From: Vibrio superstes
GTDB lineage: Bacteria > Pseudomonadota > Gammaproteobacteria > Enterobacterales > Vibrionaceae
NCBI RefSeq assembly: GCF_003569005.1
Contig: NZ_BCUR01000004.1
Location: forward strand, 1,711,111 to 1,775,110
Length of the DNA: 64,000 nt
Reading direction: 5' to 3'
A program made the translations under genes and the position numbers. Positions 1 through 9,389 of the stretch are shown here, piece after piece. How positions within the stretch are numbered: position 1 is the first letter of the stretch; the number at the start of each line of letters is the position of its first letter. The notes below the pieces were generated by a model. That model did not search any database. It was not told where the DNA came from and saw only the letters and a list, made by a program, of their open reading frames with translations.

Positions 1-16
1 ACTGTTGTTGATGAGT

Positions 17-424
17 TTAGAATTGGTAGCTCACACCTAAGCCTGCGCCAAATTTAAACTTCGTCTTGTGGTGAACCTGAAGCTCAGGACTAAACTGAGC
101 CGTGAGGTTCCAGTTTGAGGCAAAACTCCAATCTAGACCAACAGGGAGGCGCATACCAAAATTGTCATTCCACTCATAGTAACCACCAACACCGACATAC
201 CAACCTAAAGGCGCACTGCTGGATAAACTTCCTCTAGCAAAATGATAATCAAGAGCCATACCGTCGTTGCCGGCAAATAGGTTGACCGTATTATCAAACT
301 TAAGATTCATACCTAAGCCTTGGTCAATCCCCATACCTAATTTAACGGAAGCATTGGCTGACGAAGCAGCAAATCCCGCACTCAAAATCGTGGCAATAAA
401 TGTCAATGAAAGTCTGTTGGTCAT
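17..424 (-). CDS. Small outer-membrane beta-barrel protein
   Basis: This 135-residue protein begins with a clear Sec signal peptide (hydrophobic core around residues 6-20, Ala-rich cleavage region ending 'SANA' at about residue 25). The rest alternates polar and aromatic or aliphatic residues in short stretches (for example 'WYVGVGGYYEW') and ends in phenylalanine ('SYQF'), the usual signature for insertion by the BAM complex. It is therefore probably a small beta-barrel of the outer membrane, perhaps 6-8 strands. No specific family is recognised. The gene is monocistronic in the visible sequence, and what lies downstream of it is outside the window. Confidence 0.7.
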   Translation of the reverse strand: MTNRLSLTFIATILSAGFAASSANASVKLGMGIDQGLGMNLKFDNTVNLFAGNDGMALDYHFARGSLSSSAPLGWYVGVGGYYEWNDNFGMRLPVGLDWSFASNWNLTAQFSPELQVHHKTKFKFGAGLGVSYQF

Positions 425-935
425 ATAGAAACCTTATAAAATCGTTTACACAAAACGCTGACAGTCTTTCACTTCTCGATATTCCGCGTATGACGCAGGT
501 AAGTAATTAACTCTCAACAGGGATAACCGCTTTCAACCCAATCTCACAAGTGCTGAATTCGGTCGTTAACCAAGCGAGTTCCCTGTACTTTAAGTCAACG
601 CAGAGGACTTTATAGAAGTCATTTAGTTAAGTAAATTTACGAATTTTTAATCACGAGTTAAGTATTGATTAACCATAGGCTGACAGAGATGATACGAAAT
701 GATGATTTCTTCACTATGAACCTGAGAGGTGAACTCAAAGATATAACCATTAATATTCAATAATTTAAATATCAAAGGAGGTGCCTAGTAGCCAAAACTG
801 TTGACTAAATGAGGGGGAATTGAATTGTCCAGGATGAGAGTTGGAGCTGTGTACTCAGTTTCTGTCTGCTGACTCAATGGAAGCGCTTTATGGTAGCCAA
901 ACAGGTGTAACTAATTGCCAAAATAATCTGGCTAC
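425..935. other. Intergenic region without a recognisable gene
   Basis: About 510 bases separate the start of the small barrel gene from the serC terminator. Only very short open frames are present. A strong Shine-Dalgarno-like AAAGGAGGTG at about 775-784 is followed by in-frame stops, so it does not serve an evident gene. The part next to 424 should hold the promoter of the barrel gene. No repeat or RNA gene is recognised. Confidence 0.5.
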
Positions 936-993
936 AAAAAAAAACCCACCTAACACGTTCGCCTAGATATAGGTTCGGTTAGCTGGGGTTTCT
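936..993 (-). terminator. Rho-independent terminator of serC
   Basis: Read on the minus strand, a GC-rich arm AAACCCCAGCTAAC pairs with GTTAGGTGGGTTT (one bulge and one mismatch). It is followed by a run of about ten T residues, 20-70 bases after the serC stop. Confidence 0.8.
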
Positions 994-1009
994 TGAAACA
1001 AGGGCGCAG

Positions 1010-2095
1010 TTAGCCTTTGTTTTGTGCTTCAAATTCACGCATGAATTCTACCAAGGCATCAACACCTTCTTCCGACATCGCATTGTAGATCGATGCTCGC
1101 ATACCACCTACAGCCCTATGACCTTTTAGGGCAACCAAGCCTTTCGCTTCAGCTTGCTCCAAGAAAAGTCCGTCAAGCTCTGGCTTTGCTAGCTGGAAAG
1201 GTACATTCATCAATGAACGGTTATCGGGATGAACATTGTTGTTGTAGAAATCAGAGTCATCTATCGCCTTGTAAAGGGCTGAAGCTTTGTTGCGGTTACG
1301 TTTTTCCATTTCAGCGATACCGCCGATGGATTTCAGCCACTTAAATACTAAGCCTGAAAGATACCAAGCGTATGTTGGCGGTGTGTTGTACATAGACTCT
1401 TTCTCATCGAGCAGCTTGTAGCTCAACGTGCTCGGCAAGATGTCACTGGCTAGACCCAATAAATCATCTCTAACAATCACCAGTGTAATGCCCGCAGGAC
1501 CGATGTTCTTCTGCGCTCCGGCATAGATAACACCAAACTTGCTCACATCAATCTGGCGAGACAAGATGGTCGATGACATATCCGCAACGATAGGTTTGTC
1601 AGTCATCGGTAGGTCATTGATCTCAATGCCATCAATGGTTTCATTTGGACAGTAGTGCACGTATGCGGCGTCATCATCGATAGGCCAAGATGCTGCAGGA
1701 GCAATCGCGGCCTTGCCATCACGTTCAGTTTTAGCGTCAACAACCTGAACCTCACAATACTTATTGGCTTCTGCAATAGCACTGTTTGCCCAGTAACCAC
1801 CATCAACGTAACACGCCTTAGTAGACTGACCGAGAAGGTTCATCGGCACTGCAGAGAACTGAGCACGAGCCCCGCCCTGACAGAACAAGATCTTATAATT
1901 GCTTGGCACTTGAAGTAATTCGCGTAGGTCGCGCTCGGCAGCCTCCGCTACTGCAATAAACTCTTTACTGCGATGGCTAATTTCCATCACTGAGCGGCCC
2001 ATACCGTTCCAGTCAACAAACTCTTTCTGAGCTAATTCCATCACGGCTTTTGGTAGGCCAGCAGGTCCGGCACTAAAGTTATAAATGGCGTCCAT
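1010..2095 (-). CDS. serC: Phosphoserine aminotransferase SerC
   Basis: PLP-dependent transaminase (EC 2.6.1.52) that converts 3-phosphohydroxypyruvate and glutamate to phosphoserine in serine synthesis. It also makes 4-phosphohydroxythreonine for pyridoxal phosphate synthesis. The 361 residues match the usual family length. The N-terminal '[10 protein letters not shown]', the 'EISHRSKEF' segment and 'QGGARAQF' (73-80) are typical SerC motifs. The Schiff-base lysine is K196 in '[11 protein letters not shown]'. The ATG start at 2095 keeps the whole conserved N terminus. The gene stands alone between two hairpin terminators. Cytoplasmic. Confidence 0.97.
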   Translation of the reverse strand: MDAIYNFSAGPAGLPKAVMELAQKEFVDWNGMGRSVMEISHRSKEFIAVAEAAERDLRELLQVPSNYKILFCQGGARAQFSAVPMNLLGQSTKACYVDGGYWANSAIAEANKYCEVQVVDAKTERDGKAAIAPAASWPIDDDAAYVHYCPNETIDGIEINDLPMTDKPIVADMSSTILSRQIDVSKFGVIYAGAQKNIGPAGITLVIVRDDLLGLASDILPSTLSYKLLDEKESMYNTPPTYAWYLSGLVFKWLKSIGGIAEMEKRNRNKASALYKAIDDSDFYNNNVHPDNRSLMNVPFQLAKPELDGLFLEQAEAKGLVALKGHRAVGGMRASIYNAMSEEGVDALVEFMREFEAQNKG

Positions 2096-2181
2096 TTCGT
2101 TTACTTACTCCAAGTGATTCAATCAATGTTTTCAATGACTATACCCCAGCTTAAAACAAGATTTAAGTCTCATTTTGATAT

Positions 2182-2228
2182 AAAAAAGCCATAGTTGGTA
2201 TAAAGCACCAAACTATGGCTGTTTTTTC
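2182..2228. terminator. Bidirectional hairpin terminator
   Basis: AGCCATAGTT-GGT pairs with ACC-A-AACTATGGCT around a short loop. A-runs lie on the left and T-runs on the right, so the hairpin can stop transcription on either strand. It serves the YdgA-like gene on the minus strand and separates it from serC. Confidence 0.8.
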
Positions 2229-2243
2229 TGTAGGTATTTGGTT

Positions 2244-3509
2244 TTACTGCGCTTGTGGCATGAGCATTGGCAACAATAACGACATTACCGGTACTTCTTT
2301 GCCATTAGTGAACAGTATCTTTCCGTCTTTCAACTGCAATGCCATGCTGTAACCATCATCAGTCTGCGATGCGACTTCCATGATTAATAGTTCATCTAGG
2401 TTTTCTTGAATGAACGGGTAAGCCATCACCAAATCACTAGAAACAAACGCATTCATATCCCCTTGAAGCAGTTCGATAAGCTGTAGGAAATCTTTCGATG
2501 TGTTTGCCTCACCCGAAGGCAGGTTCATATTCCAGTTCGATTCAAAGCGACCTTCGTCCACATCAACGCTGAATTTATTCAAAGACATGAAGAAGCCCTT
2601 AGCCAGCAACTCATCCACTTTAGGCAGTGCTTTAGCGGTATCTTGCTCTGTCCAAACTGGGCTATTTTGGTACATTTCAGACAAATCCAAGAACGCAGAC
2701 TTATCAAAGCCACCAGCAGTAAAGCTTAAGCTTAGGTTTTTAGCCTCACCATCATGGTTTTTAAACTCCTGCAGAGTCAGTTGATAATCCCCTTGCAGAG
2801 TTTGTGCTGTTTCGTCTTGACTGGTTTGGAATTGATAGCTCAAACCATCCATTTCAACTAGGTTAACACCCTCATTGTCGTTAACCATAAAGCTATCTAG
2901 AGAAAGGGTTTGCTCGCCCATCCAAAGCCCTTGTTCTACTTTACCGTCACCACTGCTTGCTAGACCGTCAAAGCGAATCATCGCGCCGTTTTGATAGTCA
3001 AACTCAAGAGAAGGCATAGTCAATTGATATTCAAGCTCGCCCAATACTGTCACAGAGCCTTCGATATCCAGTGCGCCCAACAGTGCTGTCATTGGCTCAC
3101 TACCGGCAATGTCAAACTGCTGCGCTTTCAGGTTGGTAGAAAACTCAGTATTACCATTGAGTTGAGTCGTTGTGAGAAGCTTAAGCTCAGGCATTTGAGA
3201 ATAGAAAGTCTCGCCGCTTAGGCTCAACATTCCATGATTAATATTGTGTACGAGCTCATACTGCGTCGGCCAGCCGTAGGCGTTGAGCTGAGCAACAGCT
3301 TGTGGGTCAACTACGGTGACTAGTGTCTTGGCGACAGAGCTAAGATAGCCTCTATCGTACTCTTCTAGTTCCACCTTGATGTCTTGGTTGTCAAAATTTT
3401 GAATACCGTCCGTCACTATGGTTTGTCCAATGTGACCTACGGCCAAAGGCCAGATACCGATAAGGGCTACTGCTCCGCCTACCGCGGCTATAGATTTTAA
3501 TTGTCGCAT
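2244..3509 (-). CDS. YdgA/DUF945 family protein
   Basis: The 421-residue protein starts with a short basic N terminus and one hydrophobic helix (about 8-28), consistent with a signal anchor or uncleaved signal peptide. The segment after it ('ELEEYDRGYLSS') is the hallmark of the DUF945/YdgA family, whose members are envelope proteins of uncertain function. The body is rich in beta-type alternation ('LSLSGETFYSQMPELKLLTTTQLNG') and has a polar 'DGKILFTNGKEVP' segment near the C terminus, also typical of the family. It is monocistronic, with a terminator downstream. The assignment is to the family only. Confidence 0.85.
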   Translation of the reverse strand: MRQLKSIAAVGGAVALIGIWPLAVGHIGQTIVTDGIQNFDNQDIKVELEEYDRGYLSSVAKTLVTVVDPQAVAQLNAYGWPTQYELVHNINHGMLSLSGETFYSQMPELKLLTTTQLNGNTEFSTNLKAQQFDIAGSEPMTALLGALDIEGSVTVLGELEYQLTMPSLEFDYQNGAMIRFDGLASSGDGKVEQGLWMGEQTLSLDSFMVNDNEGVNLVEMDGLSYQFQTSQDETAQTLQGDYQLTLQEFKNHDGEAKNLSLSFTAGGFDKSAFLDLSEMYQNSPVWTEQDTAKALPKVDELLAKGFFMSLNKFSVDVDEGRFESNWNMNLPSGEANTSKDFLQLIELLQGDMNAFVSSDLVMAYPFIQENLDELLIMEVASQTDDGYSMALQLKDGKILFTNGKEVPVMSLLLPMLMPQAQ

Positions 3510-3673
3510 ATTCTTATAATTTCTGTGTTTGCACGTCTACTTTCTTTTATACAGATAAAATTGAGATAAATCAGTATTTTCTAGGATATTTTCGCTTTAC
3601 TAGCATAAGTTTAACTGGCTCTCATTCGAGTGAGTGTAAAATTGTTACAGTGCAATAAAAAGATGGGTTGATT

Positions 3674-5581
3674 ATGACTCAATATTGCGTTCTTTGTATC
3701 GAAGACGATCCAAACTCTCTATCAATACTGGAGCTTGCTCTCAAACCCTATGAGCGCAAGTTTAGACCTCTGTTCGCGAAAAACGTTCGTGAAGCGTATG
3801 CATGCCTTGAAGAAATGCGTGTTGAACGCCAAGAACTCGCAATGGTTATCGCGACGGAATCGCTGAACACTAGCGCTTCTCAGTTATTGGTTGAGCTTGA
3901 ACCCCACTACCCAAACTGTCGCAAGATATTGACCTGTGATGCCAATCAATTAGAGAGTGTGATTACGGCAGTCAACGAAGGACGACTCGATCACTGCTTT
4001 ACCCATCCGCTGCAGCTGGAAAATACTACTCAAATTATAAAGAAGGAGCTCACTGAATTTATCATTAATCAGCCTAAAATAGACTGGTTACCCTTTGGGT
4101 CGGTATTGGATAGTCAAAAAATCATCCGAGCCCATATAGATAAGCGTATCCACGCCTATCGCAGTGATTTTATCCGTGATTACCATTCTATAAGTGATGA
4201 TGAGTTGTCGGAAAAGGTGTGTAACGCTCTAGAAGCCTTCTTTGCTAAAAGCGATGAGTCACGTGCTATTCGTCGATACTCTCCTTCTCACCTACTGACC
4301 AAAGAGGGAGAACCAAACCAATTTCTATGGTTTATTACCCAGGGAGAGGTAGCACTGTACAAGCAAGACGAACATGGCAAGCGACGTGAAGTGGTTCGAC
4401 ATGGCAAGGGGGGCATTATTGGCGGCATGTCATTTGTTACCGGAGAAAAGTCTTTTTCTACCGCACTGACCCTGAGCCAAACCCATGTAATCAAACTCAG
4501 CAAAACCACCTTTACAGAGGTCATGCATTCAAACAGTGCCCTGCTTCCCTTATTCACCAACTTGCTCTTGCGTCACTTCAATCGTCGATTGCAGCGTAGC
4601 ATTCACACTAAACTGCGGTTGCAGCACACCTTCGAGTCCCTTGAAGCTGCACAAACCCAGCTGGTTGAAAATGAAAAGATGGTCGTCCTAGGGCAATTGG
4701 TGGCCGGTGTCGCCCATGAGCTCAACAACCCTATCGCTGCCATTTTGCGAAGCTCCGATACCTTAATTCACGAAATTAGCCAAGACACTGAAGACTTTGA
4801 ACAGACCAGCAAGTTCCTCGGCAAGCAAGTGCTTGAGCGAGCATTGCGCTCTAACCCCATCTCGACCGCACAGCTTAGACAAAAATCCAAAGCTATCGTC
4901 AATAGAATGCAGACCAAACAGCAAGCTAAGATGGTGGTCAACATGGGTCTTGAAGAACAAGTCGATAGCATCTTAGCCCATCAAGACATCGATAAAATCT
5001 TGGCGCAACTCGAGCACTATTACACCGCTGGCACCACTTTGCGGTCGATAAACGTTTGCTCACAACGCATTGCCGACATGGTGAAAAGCCTAAAGAGCTA
5101 TGCGCGCTCAGATGAAGAATCAACACAAAAAGTCGATATACACGAAGGTATTGAAGATACGTTGGTCATCTTTGAAAACCGATTGAAAAACATCAACGTG
5201 GAGCGAGATTACCACTCAATCGCCCCCACATTTTGCCGGCCCATTGCACTGCAACAAGTATGGACGAACCTAATTTCCAACGCCCTAGATGCAATGGATA
5301 ATAATGGGAAACTGAGTATTCACACTGTATTAGATGCAGACAAACAAGAAATAGAGATCGTATTTCAAGACAATGGGTCTGGCATTGAACCAGAACAGCT
5401 CGAGAGCATTTTTGAGCTTAACTTTACCACCAAGAAACAAGGTGACTTTGGCTTAGGCATAGGGTTGTCCGTGTGCCAGCAAATAGTCCACCAGCACCAA
5501 GGCAGCATCTCCGTAGCATCAACCATCGGGGAAGGAACGCAGATGATTGTTCGTCTGCCGTTTATACCGCAATCAACGTGA
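3674..5581 (+). CDS. Histidine kinase with pseudo-receiver and cNMP-type sensor domain
   Basis: Cytosolic hybrid protein of 635 residues without membrane helices. Order of parts: a receiver-like fold at 1-120 ('VLCIEDDPNSLS' keeps the acidic pair, but the phospho-acceptor position reads 'VIATESLN' without Asp, so it is a pseudo-receiver); a cyclic-nucleotide-binding-type barrel at about 195-300 ('FITQGEVALY', then 'GGIIGGMSFVTGE', which lacks the canonical Arg of the cAMP phosphate-binding cassette); a coiled linker; a dimerisation H-box with H348 in 'AHELNNP'; and an ATPase domain with N-box 'NLISNALDAM', G1 'DNGSGIEPE' and G2 'FGLGIGLSV'. A TTG six bases upstream would add two residues; the ATG at 3674 is preferred. 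It is followed after 15 bases by its probable partner regulator. Confidence 0.88.
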   Translation: MTQYCVLCIEDDPNSLSILELALKPYERKFRPLFAKNVREAYACLEEMRVERQELAMVIATESLNTSASQLLVELEPHYPNCRKILTCDANQLESVITAVNEGRLDHCFTHPLQLENTTQIIKKELTEFIINQPKIDWLPFGSVLDSQKIIRAHIDKRIHAYRSDFIRDYHSISDDELSEKVCNALEAFFAKSDESRAIRRYSPSHLLTKEGEPNQFLWFITQGEVALYKQDEHGKRREVVRHGKGGIIGGMSFVTGEKSFSTALTLSQTHVIKLSKTTFTEVMHSNSALLPLFTNLLLRHFNRRLQRSIHTKLRLQHTFESLEAAQTQLVENEKMVVLGQLVAGVAHELNNPIAAILRSSDTLIHEISQDTEDFEQTSKFLGKQVLERALRSNPISTAQLRQKSKAIVNRMQTKQQAKMVVNMGLEEQVDSILAHQDIDKILAQLEHYYTAGTTLRSINVCSQRIADMVKSLKSYARSDEESTQKVDIHEGIEDTLVIFENRLKNINVERDYHSIAPTFCRPIALQQVWTNLISNALDAMDNNGKLSIHTVLDADKQEIEIVFQDNGSGIEPEQLESIFELNFTTKKQGDFGLGIGLSVCQQIVHQHQGSISVASTIGEGTQMIVRLPFIPQST

Positions 5582-5596
5582 ACAATGAGGAAATGG

Positions 5597-6094
5597 ATGA
5601 ACAAGCTATTAATTTTGTGTGTCGATGATGAGAGAGACGTCTTAGAAAGTGTGGTTCGTGACCTTAAATCGTTTGCAGAGTTCTGCGAGATCGAAGCGGC
5701 CGAATCTGTCTCGGAGGCACGTGAAGTCATTGCTGAGTATCAAGTAGAAGGTACCCCTTTAGCGATGATCTTGTGCGATCACATCATGCCAGAAGAAACG
5801 GGGGTCGATTTTCTTATTGAGCTGCATCAAAACGTTGCCACCAAAGCCTGTAAAAAGTTACTTCTCACTGGGCAGGCCGACCTCAATGACACCGTTAATG
5901 CCGTCAACCACCACTGTCTAGATTTCTATATTGCTAAGCCCTGGAAAAAAGAAGAGCTTATTGACATCGTTACTGAGCACCTAACGCGCTATGTAATAGA
6001 GACTGCGGAAGAGCCGATGCAATGGGCTCGTTTCTTAGATACCGTCAAAATATTACAGTCGGTTTCGGAAAAACGCACCCAATTTGGTGAATAA
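5597..6094 (+). CDS. Response regulator, receiver domain only plus short tail
   Basis: The 165-residue protein contains a canonical receiver: acidic pair in 'CVDDERD', phospho-acceptor D61 in 'LCDHIMPEETG', the Thr switch residue in 'LLLTGQAD' and the conserved Lys in 'IAKPWKKEEL'. No DNA-binding domain follows; the last 45 residues are a short helical tail. The output is therefore probably protein-protein interaction or phosphorelay. The start at 5597 is chosen over the ATG at 5585 because GAGGAAA sits at the right distance before it. It is almost certainly co-transcribed with the upstream kinase, which is the obvious phosphodonor. Confidence 0.88.
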   Translation: MNKLLILCVDDERDVLESVVRDLKSFAEFCEIEAAESVSEAREVIAEYQVEGTPLAMILCDHIMPEETGVDFLIELHQNVATKACKKLLLTGQADLNDTVNAVNHHCLDFYIAKPWKKEELIDIVTEHLTRYVIETAEEPMQWARFLDTVKILQSVSEKRTQFGE

Positions 6095-6297
6095 ACGTGC
6101 GAATGCGCTAGCTTTGTGAAAATTGACAGAAATTTAGCGTATATAACCCTCTGTTTTAGTGGAGGTAATAGTCTGGTTCCATTAATATGGTCAGCATTAT
6201 AAAAGGCCAATCATTCACATAGTGCATGATGACTATGAGAGTTTACTCTCTTAGAGCCAAGGACTAACAATTTCCACTAAGTAGGTTATCAATAATT

Positions 6298-6840
6298 ATG
6301 CGTAAATTAGCCTGTGCTGCACTTGCTGTAGCAGCGACTTTTTCTGGCGCCACCTTTGCAAACAGCCCTGCTGTTATGAGCAACTTTAATTACGACTACT
6401 TTGAAGCGCGCATCGGTATGGCTCCTCTGACTTTCGGTGCCGGCTTTAGTAAAGCTATTCACCCTAACGCGCACTTTGTAGCAACCATCGACTCTGAGTT
6501 TGAGAGTGATTACAACCTTCGTACCGGCCTGGGGTTCCATGCTCCTGTGACGAACTGGGCTGACATCACTGGCCAAATGTTATTGCGCGTTGTCGATGAT
6601 AAGAAAACATTCGACAATGACCTAGGCATGGAAGTGAACCTAGGTTGGCGTCAATGGTTAGGTCCACAATTTGAGCTAGGTGGTAACGTAGGTTACGTGA
6701 CTATCGACAGCAACGACGACTGGATTGGTAGCGTTTATGGTCGTTTCCACGCCACTGAGCTTTTCTCTCTAGGCTTGGAAGGCAAGATCAATGACTTCTA
6801 CGGTGATCAGTTTATGCTGACCACACGCTTTGTATTCTAA
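6298..6840 (+). CDS. Outer-membrane beta-barrel protein (YfaZ-like size)
   Basis: The 180-residue protein has a signal peptide of about 21 residues ending 'TFAN'. Alternating strands and a C-terminal phenylalanine ('LTTRFVF') indicate a small outer-membrane barrel. Length and strand pattern resemble the YfaZ-type proteins of gamma-proteobacteria, but this is not certain. The upstream leader is about 150-200 bases long and contains a small hairpin (GAGAG-TTTA-CTCTC near 6238-6251). A post-transcriptional layer of control, common for Vibrio outer-membrane genes, is possible. A strong terminator follows. Single gene. Confidence 0.7.
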   Translation: MRKLACAALAVAATFSGATFANSPAVMSNFNYDYFEARIGMAPLTFGAGFSKAIHPNAHFVATIDSEFESDYNLRTGLGFHAPVTNWADITGQMLLRVVDDKKTFDNDLGMEVNLGWRQWLGPQFELGGNVGYVTIDSNDDWIGSVYGRFHATELFSLGLEGKINDFYGDQFMLTTRFVF

Positions 6841-6854
6841 AGCGCTCTAATACA

Positions 6855-6884
6855 AAAAATGGCTACCCTAGGGTAGCCATTTTT
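6855..6884. terminator. Perfect bidirectional terminator
   Basis: AAAAATGGCTACCC and GGGTAGCCATTTTT form a perfect 14 bp inverted repeat with a TA loop, right after the barrel gene's stop. T-runs are present on both strands. Confidence 0.92.
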
Positions 6885-6898
6885 ATAGGTATTGTTTT

Positions 6899-7060
6899 AT
6901 ACCAATCACAGTAAGTAAGAGGTCAGAAATAGCGTAGGAAAAACGCTGGATAACAAGGCAGAACTTTTTGATAAGTAGTTATTCTACAATCAAAAATTCT
7001 AACGCCGTTATCGAATGTTTTAACAAGCTAGGATGACCAGTTATTTACTACGATTGGTAT
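6899..7060. repeat. MITE-like palindromic element, about 162 bp
   Basis: Both ends carry an imperfect inverted repeat of about 27 bp. The left end starts ATACCAATCACAGTAAGTAA and continues to GGTCA. The right end, read in reverse complement, starts ATACCAATCGTAGTAAATAA and continues to GGTCA. There is no coding capacity inside. The left end recurs at 55217 in this window, which supports a dispersed family. The element sits between a terminator and the next gene. Confidence 0.8.
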
Positions 7061-7066
7061 TAGTTT

Positions 7067-7267
7067 CTAGAACTCGTGAGATTTAAACTGATTAGTCAGT
7101 GGGTCATATTGATAGCCCACACCGCTTAGCTTGTCTGCCAAGCTGTTTGCGTCAATTTCGTACATACTCGCTAACTCTTCAATGCTATCGCACTCTAAGC
7201 GCAGCTTCTCGTTAACGATACTCAGCAGGATATTACTGTCCCAGCGTTTGATGTTACTTAGATCCAT
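7067..7267 (-). CDS. DUF4250 family small protein
   Basis: The 66-residue cytosolic protein carries the DUF4250 pattern. 'NIKRWDSNILLSIVNEKLRL' at the N terminus corresponds to the family's 'DPNILLSIVNMKLRD' segment. It is followed by an acidic helix ('DSIEELASMYEID') and 'GYQYDPLTNQF' at the end. The layout suggests a small helix-turn-helix-like fold, but the function is unknown. The stop codon is a few bases from the MITE-like element, so its 3' end lies close to the repeat insertion. Confidence 0.8.
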   Translation of the reverse strand: MDLSNIKRWDSNILLSIVNEKLRLECDSIEELASMYEIDANSLADKLSGVGYQYDPLTNQFKSHEF

Positions 7268-7359
7268 GTGTCACCTCTCAGACGAACTGCTCCCAAAAAC
7301 CTCTCCTACAAGATTAGTTGCAAACCGGCCGTTTGACAGTGATCAATGGCAAAATTTCG

Positions 7360-8052
7360 TCAAAACAAAGGAAGTAGCAGATAGCTACCACTAATCCCCA
7401 ATGCACTCGCCACCAAGACTTGATACTGATTGACGGTCGATGAGCGAAATAGATGCCAACTCCACACAAGAATAGCAGTGAGTAATAGCGGGAAGGCAAA
7501 ACTAATCACCGATATCACAACCTCGCTTTGCTCACTCCAAGCCCAGTGCGCCTGAACCAATACCGAAAGTACGAGCAGCATGGCCGAAGCAATACCCGTA
7601 ACAGGTAACAGAGTATGAAAAGCTTGAAGGCGGGTTTTCGCTTTGATCATAAGAAGATGACCTAAAGCTGCGCCTAAGAAGATCACCTCACCCATTGCAA
7701 TACTCAATGAGCCAAGGACAAATCTAGGCTCACTATTCACGATGGATAATATCCAGAATAGGCACGCTGATACAGCAGCCAGTATCAATAGAAATAACGG
7801 ACCACTGTCTCGCGTTTTACCTGTTTTAGTTTGAACGGAGAAGTACACAACAAGCGCTGCTGGGACAATAAACGCTGGCATAGCGCCGCCGCCAACAAAG
7901 AATAAACAGGCAATAATAGGCAGTTGCTTGTGTAAGCGACCTCTTTGTCCCGGGCAAATCTCACCCTTAGTTAAGGCCAGAATCAAAATCGCTAAGGCGC
8001 CAATGGCCATAGGCAAGAAGATATGTATCGATAGCTGAGCGTAGGTGTCCAT
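7360..8052 (-). CDS. Polytopic inner-membrane protein, function unknown
   Basis: The 230-residue protein has about seven hydrophobic segments separated by short charged loops ('LTKGEICPGQRGRLHK', 'QTKTGKTRDSG', 'KAKTRLQ'). It is an integral membrane protein with no soluble domain. I do not recognise the family. The ATG at 8052 is taken as start; a TTG at 8073 would extend it by seven residues, and neither has a good ribosome-binding site. It lies about 30-50 bases behind the Omp85-type gene on the same strand, so the two may be co-transcribed. Confidence 0.6.
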   Translation of the reverse strand: MDTYAQLSIHIFLPMAIGALAILILALTKGEICPGQRGRLHKQLPIIACLFFVGGGAMPAFIVPAALVVYFSVQTKTGKTRDSGPLFLLILAAVSACLFWILSIVNSEPRFVLGSLSIAMGEVIFLGAALGHLLMIKAKTRLQAFHTLLPVTGIASAMLLVLSVLVQAHWAWSEQSEVVISVISFAFPLLLTAILVWSWHLFRSSTVNQYQVLVASALGISGSYLLLPLF

Positions 8053-8106
8053 AGTGTCATCAATCAAAAACAATGAGGAGAAGTAGTGTAACCTCCCCTA
8101 GCGTGA

Positions 8107-9297
8107 TTACAATCCCGTGCCAACATTAAAATAGAACGCACTGTCTTCTTCACTAAAGCCAAAATCCATTCCCATATGAACGCCATAGCGTCTGGCAATC
8201 AGATAGCGAAAGCCCGTGCCGTAAGCCCACTTCATGTCGTCAAACATAGCCGATGCCCCTTCATTAGAACGGCCAACGCCACTGTTGCCCCCAACGCCGC
8301 CAAACACAGATACACTCCAGCGTGGAGTAAACTGCCACATGACCTGTGTTTGATAAGAGCTGGTGTAGTTACCTTGATAGCGGTTCACGGGGATACCTCT
8401 GAGGGAAATATCAGGATACGCAAGGGGTGGCAAGGTAGTCTCATCCGTTGTCAGTGAGTTGTATTCCACGGCAAACGCCAGAGTCCAATTGTTCGCTATT
8501 GGTACATACGCGGTACTTGAGGCTAAAAAGGTCTCGTAGTCATTATCACTGCCGATACCTTCTCTATACCAAAGATATTCTGCAATAAAGTCCCAGCCTT
8601 CAGTGGGATAAAAGAAGCTATTTTTTGCGTCGTATTCAAGGTTAAACCCTAAGCCAGAAGAGCGTGTTTCTGCCAGCGTATAACTATCTGAGCCAATTCC
8701 TGAATTATTCTTGAGCCTTACCTCACTATCGGCGTAGAACTGCTGTATACCCAAAAACAATTTAGTGTCTGCCACCCTAAACTGCAGTTTTTGCATTCCG
8801 CCATAACCTTCCGTTTCAAGCTCAACCCCGACATCTTGCAATGGACCCCCACTATTAGAGAAAGGATAGAACTCCATAATTGCCGTACCAAAGCCGACTC
8901 CCCCCATGTAGCGAATAGAGTCCTGTTTCCACACTCGTCTATGACCTAACAGTGCAAACCAAGTTCCATTTTCGGTAGCTGCTCCACCTGCAACAGTGAC
9001 AGCAGGAGGAATAAGTTGCGCGCCACCATCGATGGACTCCATCGCGAGTTTGCGACGTTTTTCTTTTTGCTCTTCCGTTTCGTGCAAAAACATACCTATC
9101 ACGCCGAAGCCATAGCCCACCGCAGGTTCGGTTATAATTACTGGGATAGGCAGAAATCCGTAGGCGTTCTCAGCAAGATATTCGCCCATATCAAACATAC
9201 CGTCGACCGGATCCGTGAAACTGACTGCATGAGCAGTATTGAAAACAGAGCCAGTGAGCGCCAATAGATAAGAGAGTTGACGAATAGGCTTACACAT
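8107..9297 (-). CDS. Omp85/BamA-type surface-antigen barrel without POTRA domains
   Basis: The 396-residue protein has a signal peptide of about 24 residues ('VFNTAHA'). After it come the N-terminal strands ('PIPVIITEPAVGYGFGVIGMF') typical of the bacterial surface antigen (Omp85 C-terminal) barrel. Later 'FYPTEGWDFIAEYLWY' and 'DISLRGIPVNRYQGN' recall the barrel motifs of this superfamily; the latter resembles the region of the conserved loop-6 R-G-[FY] motif. No POTRA domains precede the barrel, unlike BamA or TamA, so it is not the assembly factor itself. The role is unknown. It is divergent from ygiQ. Confidence 0.78.
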   Translation of the reverse strand: MCKPIRQLSYLLALTGSVFNTAHAVSFTDPVDGMFDMGEYLAENAYGFLPIPVIITEPAVGYGFGVIGMFLHETEEQKEKRRKLAMESIDGGAQLIPPAVTVAGGAATENGTWFALLGHRRVWKQDSIRYMGGVGFGTAIMEFYPFSNSGGPLQDVGVELETEGYGGMQKLQFRVADTKLFLGIQQFYADSEVRLKNNSGIGSDSYTLAETRSSGLGFNLEYDAKNSFFYPTEGWDFIAEYLWYREGIGSDNDYETFLASSTAYVPIANNWTLAFAVEYNSLTTDETTLPPLAYPDISLRGIPVNRYQGNYTSSYQTQVMWQFTPRWSVSVFGGVGGNSGVGRSNEGASAMFDDMKWAYGTGFRYLIARRYGVHMGMDFGFSEEDSAFYFNVGTGL

Positions 9298-9389
9298 AAA
9301 AGGGACTCTTATATATATGAAATTTAAAGACTATTTACTGAGTATATATAAAATTCTGGCTTCTGCTAGCTAACCTTAAAACTAATCGC

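Noticed and set aside
770..830. Strong AAAGGAGGTG before a possible small gene near 780
   Set aside because: Stop codons follow at once in the plausible frames, and the longest frame there has about 14 codons.
6123..6147. sigma-70 promoter TTGACA ... TATAAC before the barrel gene at 6298
   Set aside because: The spacer is 13 bases, too short for a standard promoter.
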